DNA of 64,000 nucleotides from NCBI GenBank assembly GCA_016868315.1, contig VGHE01000008.1, forward strand, positions 62,001 to 126,000. Direction: 5' to 3'. Position numbers and translations under genes: made by a program. Source of the stretch: Betaproteobacteria bacterium. GTDB taxonomy: Bacteria > Bdellovibrionota_B > Oligoflexia > Silvanigrellales > Silvanigrellaceae. Below are positions 44,371 to 53,524 of this stretch, piece by piece. Every line of letters begins with the position of its first letter. Position 1 is the stretch's first letter. The notes under the pieces are model-generated. The model saw nothing but the letters and a program-made list of their open reading frames with translations, was not told the DNA's origin and searched no databases.

Positions 44371-45339
44371 TCAGTTGCAAGAAGGCGGACGATTTGGTGT
44401 TCCTGGTGGAGGGCATCTGAATACACTCATTTCCTGACCGTCGTTGAATTCAAGGGTGAGGCCGCCATGAATCCAGATGTAATTGCTGAGGCGGTTGGGA
44501 GGATCGGCAGGATTCACGGGCGGCAAGACATCAAAGCGTGCGCGCGCCAGAAAGAGCGTGAGGGTCATGTAGTCTGGCACAAATGCACCACTGTTCTCTC
44601 CATACAAACCCTGCAAAAACCGTTGCCGATCGGTAAAGTAGACACCACAAAGGACTGCACCCCAGTGATTCAACGCAGCACGGCTCATTGAACCATCTGC
44701 TTGAACAATTCGCCGCGGTACCTGACGTTGAACAATCTCGCCGCGTGCAGTGTTGAGATACTTCACAACTGGCCGACTGCCCGCAGCACATTCCACAGGA
44801 CAAATGCTGTCGCGTCCGGCATCAGCATCCACTCCACCCCAGTTACCTATCGCGTTGCGCGGGTGGCGCGGCGCTTCCATCACGCCACCCCGTCCTGTAG
44901 GCAGAGCCAATCCAGCGGGAATCTCCTCACAGGCATTCACAAATGCTTGCGAGGGTGCACCACCGGCGTCGAGCCCGAATCCAATCCCATCTGTTGGAAC
45001 ACCCGCAAGAACACCAGCCGCAGGATTGCAGGTGTAATTTGCAATATCTGCGCGGTCGCCAGCGTTGAACTGAAGAATACAGCCACGACGCTGATTACCA
45101 ATATTTACAGAAACTGAGGTTTGGAAAACCCGCCTCACATCGCGCAACAAATTCATCAGATCCGCGTTGGCGTCGGCTGCGACTTGTATCGTTTTAGCCG
45201 TGGCCATGTAGTCGCGCAGGAGTGAGCCTGATGCCGTCATGAGAATGAGGGTCAGGCTCACGCCAATCATGAGCTCCACAAGTGTGAAACCGGCTTGCCG
45301 CTCTGCCTTCCTTTGCAATGAACGGGTCTCCATGCTCAT
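44371..45339 (-). CDS. Type IV pilin-like (pseudopilin / PilW-like) protein
   Basis: A 322-residue protein with the class III prepilin signal GFTLVELMIGVSLTLILM at residues 17-34: glycine at the cleavage site, Phe +1, Glu +5, then a hydrophobic helix. The length fits minor pilin PilW. Six or more cysteines (RRGCIL, YTCNP, NACEE, ICPVEC, LCGVY, FRCPPP, SCN) indicate a disulfide-rich globular head. It lies 7 bases downstream of the Hint-domain gene and is the last of three coupled genes. It should be processed by a prepilin peptidase and placed at a pilus or pseudopilus tip. Start ATG at 45339 or 45333. Confidence 0.85.
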   Translation of the reverse strand: MSMETRSLQRKAERQAGFTLVELMIGVSLTLILMTASGSLLRDYMATAKTIQVAADANADLMNLLRDVRRVFQTSVSVNIGNQRRGCILQFNAGDRADIANYTCNPAAGVLAGVPTDGIGFGLDAGGAPSQAFVNACEEIPAGLALPTGRGGVMEAPRHPRNAIGNWGGVDADAGRDSICPVECAAGSRPVVKYLNTARGEIVQRQVPRRIVQADGSMSRAALNHWGAVLCGVYFTDRQRFLQGLYGENSGAFVPDYMTLTLFLARARFDVLPPVNPADPPNRLSNYIWIHGGLTLEFNDGQEMSVFRCPPPGTPNRPPSCN

Positions 45340-45346
45340 GCCCGCT

Positions 45347-47824
45347 TCACTTGCTCGAGGCTTTGAGTTGCAACATATTTTGTATAACCAAATCGCCTGT
45401 GACTACTCCATCGGCCAGCACATAATGCAGTTCAGGGTAGTCGGCGGGACCCTCAAGTGCCAGATTGACCACCGTGCGCCCGAACTCTCCCAATTCGACA
45501 GATTGAACAGGGAGGAACGCCTTTTGAGCCCTCAAAATCTCCACACCTTTTTTCAGATCCTTGGCCTGCACCCAACCGCGCCGAGTCATGAATGGGTGCG
45601 AGTCGGTCACCTTCACCACACGATCGCCCACACGCACATTCAGGAGATGCTTCAATTCTGGGCCGATGGTCAATTTGGTGATCTTTGCAGGGAGTTTGGT
45701 GACTGGATTGAAAACAAACTCGCCCATCTTGAGCTGTGTGATCAATCGATCCGAGCCATCCGCCATGCGAATCCGGGTAGACTCATCGAAGCAGCCATCA
45801 TTGTTTCGGCACACAAAACCAGCTTGATCGCGCGTAATGAAGGTGTAAGAACATTGTCTGGGATCTTCGGCTTTTTTATACACGAAGTACGCACATGTTT
45901 GAGAGGTGTAGCGCTCTGCCTCCACGGGAGCACTCAACGCTTGTAAGCGATAAACCTTGAAGGTTCTCGTGGTTCCTGCATCAATAACGGCACCAGTGTC
46001 AGGGTCTACAACCTTGTCAGTTGCCCCTCGAAGTTCCATGGCATACGGATTTCCAGCAACAAAACTTGCACCCGGTGCTTGCATCTCGGCGCTCTTGAAG
46101 TTTTCAAAGGCATGGCGCAAAGGGTGGTTCATTGGATCTGATGGTTGCAATGGCACAGCCGTTGGATTGACACGGTTAATCAACCGTACCGGATTGTTTG
46201 CCCAGCGGTCACGCCCAGCAATAAACGCATCGTCGACTTCCAATGCAGCAATGGCCATTTGTAAGGTTGTTTCTGCGTGCCGACCCGCCACCTGCGGAGT
46301 GAATACCGCTGTTTTGTTGTTGAGACGCGCTTCTTCTGCTCGCACCAAGTCGCGCACGTTCTGCACCCACTGGTCACTACAACTCACCTGGAGAGCACGG
46401 TCTGCATACTTCACATTGGGAGCCTCGGCTGCTGTAACAGGCTCAATAGTCACATCCTCACTCACACAGCGGGCGTTGAAGCGAGTGTTAAGATGCTCAC
46501 GCGGCACATAAACTTTCGTGCAGAAATCCGCTCCGGCACCGGTTGACCCTGCTGAACCGCAACCGCTCTTGTAGTCGTTGTACCACTCTTGCGGCGACTT
46601 ATTTGGGGTAGCCGGATTACGCTGCTTCAACCACTCAACTGGTTGTGATTTGCTCCCTGTTAAGTAGTACTTAAATTCTGGACCACCAACATTTTTCAAC
46701 TTTGGCGTCACACCCACGAAGTATGAATTAGCCTGCTCAGCAGCTGTAAAGCGCTCGCGGCGCACAACTAATTGCTCGCTGATATACTGCCCGCGTCCAC
46801 CCGCATTCGGGCGCCATGAGTCAGCTGCACCCGAGACAGCAACATTGAGCCCAGCTCGACCGCCGCGAACATGGCGCTGGCTTGCCGGAATATTGGGGTC
46901 GTTTGACATATAATAAGGAATGAGACGCTCGCGCAGAGGAGCCAAAACCGCATAATCCTCTTCCTGCGCAAGCGCAGCGAGATTTGGAATTTCTCTTTCA
47001 AATTCATCCGCCAGATTCCCATCCGGCCGAGGTTCAAGTTCGGTTATAACGTAGCGCTGACCAACGCGACCGCCGCCACGCGCTGCAAATCCAATTGTTC
47101 CGCTTGCACTTTGTGCCACCGTTTGAGGGCGCATATAGAAGCAGGTATCTGCCGCGCCGTAACGTCCCAGGAGGCCGCGGTTTCCGTCCGAGGCTGCACC
47201 CAAATTCACTTTTGCTTCAAGAGAGGAAAAGTATGTTCCATTGGCTGCTCGTGGGCGCTGTGCTTTGATGAAAGCAAAATTTCGCTCAGTCACGAGTGCA
47301 TCGCCGCTCCCCGAACGCTCTGGCGCAGGATAGCGAACGAATTTAACTTCAACCAAGACACGGTCGTTGACCACAACTCCGTTTGCATCTTTGCGTGAGA
47401 CTGGAACACAGACGTCAACAACTTCGCATCCCTGGCTCGGGCAAGTTCGCTTGAAGCGCCAAGATGCGTTCGCATTGGCGCAATCAAGAGCTGGCATAAC
47501 AGTTGTGATGTTCAAACAACCGCCTCGCGTATACCTCGAGGAATTGACAGGATTGCCGTTGATTTGTGGCTCAATCACACGGCACCCAGCGGTGGAATTG
47601 AAGTACAGCGAACCGTTGGTAATCAGCTGTGTGACTGACTGCAGTGCCGTTTCATTCACTCGGCGGTCGACGTCTGCTGCTGTTTCCTGAGTCCGCGCTT
47701 TTCTGTTGTCGCGCAGCGACTGGATGACTGCACCGGAAGACAGTGCCAAGACCGAGGTGAACACAAGAATACTTGTGGTCGATGTCCCCCGCTGATTTCC
47801 CCATCGCAAACTGAATCCAAACAT
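45347..47824 (-). CDS. Pilus-associated protein with C-terminal Hint (intein/hedgehog-type) domain
   Basis: The ATG at 47824 follows GAGGAG by 7 bases. The N-terminus has one hydrophobic helix after a basic stretch (residues 14-36, STTSILVFTSVLALSSG), like a PilX- or pseudopilin-type anchor. A long, cysteine-rich extracytoplasmic region follows (about 40-675). From C678 a Hint domain begins: CFDESTRIRMADGS with the nucleophile cysteine, then VTDSHPF (TxxH block B, H743), RGWVQAKDLKKG, and HYVLADGVVTGDLVIQN near the C-terminus. Hint domains self-cleave, so the protein may be processed at this cysteine and the N-terminal part released or linked. It lies between two pseudopilin genes of one operon. 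Confidence 0.82.
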   Translation of the reverse strand: MFGFSLRWGNQRGTSTTSILVFTSVLALSSGAVIQSLRDNRKARTQETAADVDRRVNETALQSVTQLITNGSLYFNSTAGCRVIEPQINGNPVNSSRYTRGGCLNITTVMPALDCANANASWRFKRTCPSQGCEVVDVCVPVSRKDANGVVVNDRVLVEVKFVRYPAPERSGSGDALVTERNFAFIKAQRPRAANGTYFSSLEAKVNLGAASDGNRGLLGRYGAADTCFYMRPQTVAQSASGTIGFAARGGGRVGQRYVITELEPRPDGNLADEFEREIPNLAALAQEEDYAVLAPLRERLIPYYMSNDPNIPASQRHVRGGRAGLNVAVSGAADSWRPNAGGRGQYISEQLVVRRERFTAAEQANSYFVGVTPKLKNVGGPEFKYYLTGSKSQPVEWLKQRNPATPNKSPQEWYNDYKSGCGSAGSTGAGADFCTKVYVPREHLNTRFNARCVSEDVTIEPVTAAEAPNVKYADRALQVSCSDQWVQNVRDLVRAEEARLNNKTAVFTPQVAGRHAETTLQMAIAALEVDDAFIAGRDRWANNPVRLINRVNPTAVPLQPSDPMNHPLRHAFENFKSAEMQAPGASFVAGNPYAMELRGATDKVVDPDTGAVIDAGTTRTFKVYRLQALSAPVEAERYTSQTCAYFVYKKAEDPRQCSYTFITRDQAGFVCRNNDGCFDESTRIRMADGSDRLITQLKMGEFVFNPVTKLPAKITKLTIGPELKHLLNVRVGDRVVKVTDSHPFMTRRGWVQAKDLKKGVEILRAQKAFLPVQSVELGEFGRTVVNLALEGPADYPELHYVLADGVVTGDLVIQNMLQLKASSK

Positions 47825-47851
47825 AACCAATCTCCTCAAAAAACAAAGAAA

Positions 47852-48991
47852 TTAGCGAGCGACAATAGGCACAGGATCCGCACATTCCTCTCGGCATTGG
47901 TAGAGCCACAAAGGCGCAGCAATGCACACTGGACGAAGTCCATTTACGGGAATGGGAGGACGGTTGCTGCAATTCGGAACGGACACTCCAATTTTTTCAC
48001 TTGAAAATTCCTTCATCGTTTTGAAAGCAAGTTGCTTCTTCGATGCCACAGAGCTCTCCGCATTGAGAACCGTATAAAGATTGAGCCGCACATTCAAAGT
48101 GCGATGCATTTCGTTGACTGCTTGATTGCAAGTTATGGCCTGTCCCGTGTTGGAGTTCCGGAACGTCGCTGTCGCTACCGCCAAACCCAACACCGATGGG
48201 TTGTCTATCACTTCGAGCTCACGTGCTGCAGCACCATTGACCACGTTGCCCGTACGTGAAAAAAGATTGCCTACAAATGCAAAGCACATGCGAAAACTCG
48301 ATAAATTATTGAGGCTACTCACTCCCGCCCGGGGGGAGAGGTAATTGACACCGTCATTGGTGATGTCAGGGGTTAATGGTCGCTGAGGAGCTCGGTTGCC
48401 ACCCTGCCCCGAACACGTATCAACCCAATTGCAAAACTCGCGCGCAGCACCCTGTGAGTCTTCGAGGACGCCCTCGTTGGCATTGCAAAAACTGGCGAGG
48501 TTGGCATTGGCATCCATAATTGCGCTCGGCCTAACTAAACGCGTGCTGAACGGCACAAGTGCCCCCCACGCAGCACCACCTTGGTTCAAGCGCCCCGTTA
48601 ATGGATTCGCGGCCACCTCAGCATAATCCAAAGTGGAAAGCGCCATACGCATGTCTGCGCCTAGCGTGCGGTTGTTGAATGCCTGGTCGTTCGCCGGGGG
48701 GCCACCCGCAAGGACTGCATCATTACTTGCAAAGGCGAAGCGTAGCGCATCGCTGCAATCTTGCGCACCCGCATGAGCAACCCACTGCATTAACTTCGAG
48801 TAGTAAAGACGAAGTCTGCTGCTCGCAAACGTTTCAAAAAACAAATGAGGGCCAGCGGTATCGCGAGCCCGCGCGCTCACACGCGCCTTGTTGAGCACCA
48901 TAAACGAACCGCCGAACACGATGATGAGGATGGTCATTCCGACCATCAACTCGATCAAAGAAAATCCAGATTGTTTTTTGAGGCCTCTCAT
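47852..48991 (-). CDS. Type IV pilin-like (pseudopilin) protein
   Basis: A 379-residue protein with prepilin motif SGFSLIELMVGMTILIIVFG at residues 9-28 (Gly at cleavage, Glu at +5). The globular part carries about ten cysteines (DCSDA, SFCNAN, EFCNW, DTCSG, RMCF, ITCNQ, PNCSN, PVCIA, YQCREEC). ATG at 48991 is preceded by GGTGAG; a TTG three bases earlier is possible. It is the first of three genes (gaps 27 and 7 bases) and lies behind a sigma-28-like promoter. It probably forms the tip complex of a type IV pilus or a type II-like system with its two partners. Confidence 0.85.
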   Translation of the reverse strand: MRGLKKQSGFSLIELMVGMTILIIVFGGSFMVLNKARVSARARDTAGPHLFFETFASSRLRLYYSKLMQWVAHAGAQDCSDALRFAFASNDAVLAGGPPANDQAFNNRTLGADMRMALSTLDYAEVAANPLTGRLNQGGAAWGALVPFSTRLVRPSAIMDANANLASFCNANEGVLEDSQGAAREFCNWVDTCSGQGGNRAPQRPLTPDITNDGVNYLSPRAGVSSLNNLSSFRMCFAFVGNLFSRTGNVVNGAAARELEVIDNPSVLGLAVATATFRNSNTGQAITCNQAVNEMHRTLNVRLNLYTVLNAESSVASKKQLAFKTMKEFSSEKIGVSVPNCSNRPPIPVNGLRPVCIAAPLWLYQCREECADPVPIVAR

Positions 48992-49038
48992 CAAGACTCA
49001 CCAAACGCCAAGGGGCGGTCGGCAACCTCCAAAGTGCT

Positions 49039-49065
49039 ATATCGGCTGATTTTTATAAAATTTGA
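49039..49065 (-). promoter_or_regulatory. Sigma-28 (FliA)-like promoter of the pseudopilin operon
   Basis: Read on the minus strand: TCAAATTT, exactly 11 bases, GCCGATAT. Against TAAAGTTT-N11-GCCGATAA this is 13 of 16 with exact spacing. The start of transcription would be near 49030, about 40 bases before the ATG at 48991. Confidence 0.6.
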
Positions 49066-49129
49066 CTGTCGCCCATTAAAATGCGTAGCGACTTAGGACT
49101 TAACAATAAATTTGGATACTTAACCAGAG

Positions 49130-49816
49130 CTAGAGCACCTTCTGCAAGTCCAACCAACGATCGAGGTAGGAAGCCTCTATCAGGTCGCCGTGCCCCACGT
49201 GAAAGCGCTCTACACCGCTCCTGCGCAACCTAGAAACCTCCCTTAAACACAAAGGCTTGTTGAGTGTTGCGGGGTGTTGAGCCGGCATCCAAGCCGGAGG
49301 CAGGCCGAGCACCCCTCCCATGAGGAGGTCGCCTACGCATGCCGAGCCATCGGCCAGCACGACCGAGAGTGAGCTTTCGGTGTGGCCAGCTGTGCGCTCA
49401 ACTTTCCCCTCAATTCCGAATTCGCTCAGCTCCAAAATCCCAGACACCGGTACGTCGATCTCCACGGCCGGAAAGGCTTGCGGCAAGATATTGCCCAAAG
49501 TCGAGCGTAAAAACTTCGGAGCGAGTGCTTGCAATGTACCGCTCTCTTGCTTCCCAGATTTCAGAAAACTCCGCGCCTGCTCGGAGGCAATGACGGGAAC
49601 CCCCCTTCTGCGCAACTCTGCCGCGCAGCCGCAATGATCAAAATGCACATGTGTAAGCACAACTGCGGCAAGCGATTCCGGCTTCACGCCGCGCTCGATA
49701 AGCTGCCTCGAGAGCTGTGCAAAGTCACTTTGGCAACCAGTATCGACAAGAATATTTTTACGATCGCAGATGAGAAATGCGTTCGACAAGGGCAGCGAGA
49801 TTCTATGGACGCGCAT
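49130..49816 (-). CDS. Metallo-beta-lactamase-fold hydrolase
   Basis: A 228-residue cytoplasmic protein. THVHFDHCG is the HxHxDH zinc motif, TAGHTESSL the third-histidine segment, GDLLMGG the bridging aspartate and FHVGHGD the last histidine. This fits the glyoxalase II/lactonase type of the superfamily. The ATG at 49816 directly follows the stop of the upstream gene (TGAATG), so they are coupled. Substrate unknown; lactones, thioesters or phosphodiesters are possible. Confidence 0.88.
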   Translation of the reverse strand: MRVHRISLPLSNAFLICDRKNILVDTGCQSDFAQLSRQLIERGVKPESLAAVVLTHVHFDHCGCAAELRRRGVPVIASEQARSFLKSGKQESGTLQALAPKFLRSTLGNILPQAFPAVEIDVPVSGILELSEFGIEGKVERTAGHTESSLSVVLADGSACVGDLLMGGVLGLPPAWMPAQHPATLNKPLCLREVSRLRRSGVERFHVGHGDLIEASYLDRWLDLQKVL

Positions 49817-50926
49817 TCAGTACCCCATCATGAAGCGCTCGAGTTCAAATCCACTCGGCTTGAGCTCGAAATTGCGAATGATTTGTTCGCGCACTGTTTC
49901 GCTTTTTTTATCTCTTAAAAAACTTTGATGTTGCAGAAGATAGGCCTGCATTTCGTTCGTCAAAATATAGGGATCACTCGTATCAAATATTTTCGCTACG
50001 AAAAATTTGAGTCGCTCGAGGCTGTTCTGACTGTCTCCCAAGGTCTGACCAACCACCTTCCGAAAATCTTCTGATTGAAAATACAAACCATGCAGAAACT
50101 CGTGCGATGGCACCCCGGTAAAAACACTTGGAGCGCTGAAACTCAGAAAGTACTTCCAGGGCTGAGCCGACATCCAGGACCAAAGCCTTTGCTCATCGGC
50201 CAAAGGCTCACCCGCTTGTAACAGCAGCTGAACAGCGATTTCGAAATCCTCTCTTCGTAAATTCGAGCCCTGCCAGAATCGGAGCAAAGGATTGGTGCGA
50301 TGCTGCTCAATGGTGAGAATTTTATTCCCCTGTTCAACGTACGATACAACGCGCCCCAGCGCATAATTGAACTGCCTGTTCCCTTGAGAAACACAAAGCA
50401 AGGTTTCAGGAAGCTCTAGTACTGCACCGCAAACCAAATCAATTTCACTGCCCCGCGCTGCGACTGCTCCCTGCAAACCGATATCAAGCCACGAGTCAAT
50501 TGGCTGCGCACCAGCGAGCTGCGCAATACTTGGCCATGAATGAGGCTTCTTTGCCTCTGAAGCCTGCAGCTTCTGCCACTTCTGTTCTTGCTGGGCTTCT
50601 TCGATACGCCGCAGGCGCTCACAAGAAAATTCAGAACCCAGGGAACAACTTTGATCCAAGAAGCGCTTGAATTCGGCCGGGGCTGAGGAGTTCCAGGCCC
50701 AACTCACCATGCTCCAATCCACACATTGCTCTGTGGAAGCGGAGGTGGTCTCCCGGCACTCCAGCGCCAGTTGCTCGAGCAGGGACTCCTGGTCTCGGAC
50801 AAAGCTATCGGCTTTAAATCCCTTGGGATTTTTGGGCTTAAAGGGTGAAGCTTGAAGACCGACCACCACAGCAACAAGCGAGGCTGCACAAAAAACCAGC
50901 AGTGCCAGCAGCCCCTTTTTTTTCAT
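49817..50926 (-). CDS. Membrane-anchored HExxH protein, candidate metallopeptidase (369 aa)
   Basis: One N-terminal membrane helix (residues 5-25) and a periplasmic body. VPSHEFLHGLYF contains H275-E276-F-L-H279, a zinc-peptidase motif, and NEMQAYLLQH offers a third ligand (E325), 46 residues later, as in gluzincins. The first part has cysteines that may pair (ALECRET, EQCVDW, QSCSLG, FSCERL, DLVCGA, LLCVS). I recognise no family, so the activity is an inference from two motifs. It is translated together with the metallo-beta-lactamase-fold protein, and divergent from the LOV kinase. Confidence 0.7.
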   Translation of the reverse strand: MKKKGLLALLVFCAASLVAVVVGLQASPFKPKNPKGFKADSFVRDQESLLEQLALECRETTSASTEQCVDWSMVSWAWNSSAPAEFKRFLDQSCSLGSEFSCERLRRIEEAQQEQKWQKLQASEAKKPHSWPSIAQLAGAQPIDSWLDIGLQGAVAARGSEIDLVCGAVLELPETLLCVSQGNRQFNYALGRVVSYVEQGNKILTIEQHRTNPLLRFWQGSNLRREDFEIAVQLLLQAGEPLADEQRLWSWMSAQPWKYFLSFSAPSVFTGVPSHEFLHGLYFQSEDFRKVVGQTLGDSQNSLERLKFFVAKIFDTSDPYILTNEMQAYLLQHQSFLRDKKSETVREQIIRNFELKPSGFELERFMMGY

Positions 50927-51016
50927 CCTGCAAATACCCCTTACCAACTCGTAAATTTCGCGGCTGTCCCCTCGACCCCCAGAACACTATTGTGCCCCAT
51001 TGAGAGACGTAAAGAC

Positions 51017-53437
51017 ATGACGAAAATATTCCGCCAAATAGAACTGCTGACCAAGAGACTCAACGCCATTGTCTTATGCCATCTGCCCTTGGTGTTTGCG
51101 GGAATCCTTGTTTTGTCAGGCTTCCATGGCCGAAATCTCGGAAACGATGAATTGCGTATATTCTATGCAATGTCTGCAATTTCGTTGCCGCCCCTGCTGC
51201 TTGTTTCGCTGCGTCATACATCCAAACCCGAGCAGAACGCCTCCACATTGGAGAGCCTGTTCTGCCGCATCACGCTGGCTCTCTTGGTGCTCGTTCATAT
51301 TGTTACCCTCTCGTTTTCTCCGAACGAGATGAACCTTGGATTGGCAAGATTCTTATCCTCAATCGAGCAGACACTGCTCGTGATTTATATCTTCCAAAAG
51401 GTTGTGGAGGAGTTTCCATCGAGATGGTCGCGCCTGGCGCTGTGCGGTTCCTTACTGAACGGTTTTCTTGTTTTTGTGATCTCAATTTTGACGTTTGCAA
51501 CCCGTGATCACGAAAATTACCAGAATCATTTCATAAACACGGTTGAAACGAATGCTGCTTTAACTTCAATCATCACAATGGTTGTGCTTTATCGTTCAAA
51601 TTTCCCAAACCGCAACAGCAGACTACACAGCATCATCTGTTATTCCGTGCTGCAGTCGAGCATTCTGTTTTTTTTCTTTCCGCTGCACTTCACAGAAGTC
51701 ATTTCTTCGTTGCTGACATCGGGTACTATTTTTGCTCTCTCGCTCGATTTCATTCTGCTCAAGCCCAGCGTCCTACTGGAAAATGGATTTTCATTCTTAA
51801 ACCGGCAGAAGGATTTGCATGCAAAGATTGCTAAGGTCAGCAAAGATCTGAAATTGCAAGAGGAGAAAACAACACGTGTTGAAAAAGAGTTGTCGGACAC
51901 GGTTTTGCTTGCAGCAGCAACCCTCGACAGCATGTCGGTTCAGGTCTGTATCCTCGACACTGATGGTATGATCAGGTCTTCAAATCAGGCCTGGCGAGAA
52001 TTTCACAAGTCTTTGGGAGTTCAATCTGAGCATTTTTTAACACGCGGATCATACGTTGAAGGATGCGAAAGTGACCTCACCGCCAACAGCGATTCGCTCA
52101 AGAAATCAGCCTTGGAATTCAAATCTGTAATGCGAGGTGAGCATCAGGAGAGCTGCACACAGCAGTCGTATTTTTTGGGTCATCAGAAACGCTGGCTGAT
52201 GTGTCGCATCACTCGTTTCGAATCGAGTCTTGGGCTGCGCTACATGATTGTCCAAGAGGACATCACCGAACTGAAACACACGGAAGAAGAACTACGCCTA
52301 AAGTCAATTGCGATTGAACGGGCAAATGATGGCATTGTGCTCACCGATCCAAATCTCCCAGACAACCCTATTGTTTATGTAAGCCAGGGATTTTTGAAGC
52401 TCACTGGCTATACGCAAGATGAAGTTATGGGGCGTAATTGTCGATTCATGCAAGGGCAGGGCAGCGATCCTGAGATGATTCAGAAAATGCGTGAGGCGAT
52501 TGCTCATGAGCAGTCGTTTGTGGGTGAAATTGTCAATTACCGGAAGGATGGCAAACCTTGGGTCAACCGCCTCAAACTCGAGCCCGTGCGCAACGAGGAA
52601 GGAAGGCTGATTCGCTACGTGGGAGTGCAGCTCGACGTTACCGCTGCAAGGAAGCTCGAACGCGAGCGAAAAGCTGCCCTCGAAAAAGAGACCAGCGCGC
52701 GCCAAGAAACAGAGCGGCTCTATCGCGAAGCTCAGCAGGCCAACACCATCAAAGATGAGTTTTTGGCAACACTTTCCCATGAACTCAGAACACCTTCCGG
52801 TGTGATTGTCGGTTTCACTGAGCTCTTGAAATATGAAGATATGAATCAGGAAGAGAGAGATGAGGCACTCGATGCCCTCGAGCGCAATGCCCGCTTGCTT
52901 GTTACATTGATAGACGACATGCTCGACATGAGTCGGGTCATCACCGGAAAATTGAAACTGAATCCAAAACCGGTAGACCTGGCCTCCATTGTTGAATCGG
53001 TTATTGCCGCAGAAACACTCGCTGCACAAACAAAAAACATTCGCTTGGTCACAGAGTTTGAACCGGGAGCAGGCCCGGTTTACGGCGATACCACGCGTCT
53101 CCAACAGATTTTTTGGAACCTTCTCTCCAATGCCATTAAGTTCACGCCACGCAATGGGCGCGTGAAGGTTTCCGTGAAAAGTGAGGGTTCCCGGGTTGTG
53201 GCGCGTGTTATCGACACAGGCGTCGGCATTGAGCCAAAGTTTCTTCCGCACGTGTTTGAACGTTTCCGGCAGCAAGAGAGCAGCACAAACCGAAGCTATG
53301 GAGGCTTAGGCTTGGGGTTGTCCATAGTAAAACATCTCGTTGAACTCCATGGCGGAACGGTGGCCGCCGAGTCTGCCGGAGCCGGACGCGGCGCAACGTT
53401 TATTGTTAAGTTACCCACCCTGACTTCGGCTGTTTGA
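51017..53437 (+). CDS. Blue-light (LOV) sensor histidine kinase with membrane domain
   Basis: An 806-residue hybrid sensor. Residues about 15-255 have some seven hydrophobic helices; a short coiled coil follows (about 265-300). A first PAS-like domain spans about 300-415. A LOV domain (about 430-540) carries NPIVYVSQGFLKLTGY, GRNCRFMQG with the flavin-binding cysteine at 475, VNYRKDGKPWVNRLKLEPV and VGVQLDV: nearly every residue that contacts FMN in LOV domains. After a coiled coil, the HisKA box LATLSHELRTPSG has phospho-accepting H588, and the ATPase part shows the N-box FWNLLSNAIKFTP, DTGVGI and GGLGLGLSIVKHL. It should autophosphorylate under light control. No response regulator lies next to it. 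Start ATG at 51017; a longer frame begins at 50852 inside the divergent gene and is rejected. Confidence 0.93.
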   Translation: MTKIFRQIELLTKRLNAIVLCHLPLVFAGILVLSGFHGRNLGNDELRIFYAMSAISLPPLLLVSLRHTSKPEQNASTLESLFCRITLALLVLVHIVTLSFSPNEMNLGLARFLSSIEQTLLVIYIFQKVVEEFPSRWSRLALCGSLLNGFLVFVISILTFATRDHENYQNHFINTVETNAALTSIITMVVLYRSNFPNRNSRLHSIICYSVLQSSILFFFFPLHFTEVISSLLTSGTIFALSLDFILLKPSVLLENGFSFLNRQKDLHAKIAKVSKDLKLQEEKTTRVEKELSDTVLLAAATLDSMSVQVCILDTDGMIRSSNQAWREFHKSLGVQSEHFLTRGSYVEGCESDLTANSDSLKKSALEFKSVMRGEHQESCTQQSYFLGHQKRWLMCRITRFESSLGLRYMIVQEDITELKHTEEELRLKSIAIERANDGIVLTDPNLPDNPIVYVSQGFLKLTGYTQDEVMGRNCRFMQGQGSDPEMIQKMREAIAHEQSFVGEIVNYRKDGKPWVNRLKLEPVRNEEGRLIRYVGVQLDVTAARKLERERKAALEKETSARQETERLYREAQQANTIKDEFLATLSHELRTPSGVIVGFTELLKYEDMNQEERDEALDALERNARLLVTLIDDMLDMSRVITGKLKLNPKPVDLASIVESVIAAETLAAQTKNIRLVTEFEPGAGPVYGDTTRLQQIFWNLLSNAIKFTPRNGRVKVSVKSEGSRVVARVIDTGVGIEPKFLPHVFERFRQQESSTNRSYGGLGLGLSIVKHLVELHGGTVAAESAGAGRGATFIVKLPTLTSAV

Positions 53438-53524
53438 ACAGCAAGAAGAGCGACACAACGTGCTGAGCGCCGCAGACTGTGACACAATCGGCTGCACGGA
53501 AAAACGAATTGCACAGGATTCAAC

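Noticed and set aside
52304-53275. Minus-strand frame of 323 residues in the LOV kinase gene
   Set aside because: It lies wholly within the LOV, HisKA and ATPase coding region, which has strong family motifs on the plus strand; it has no recognisable product.
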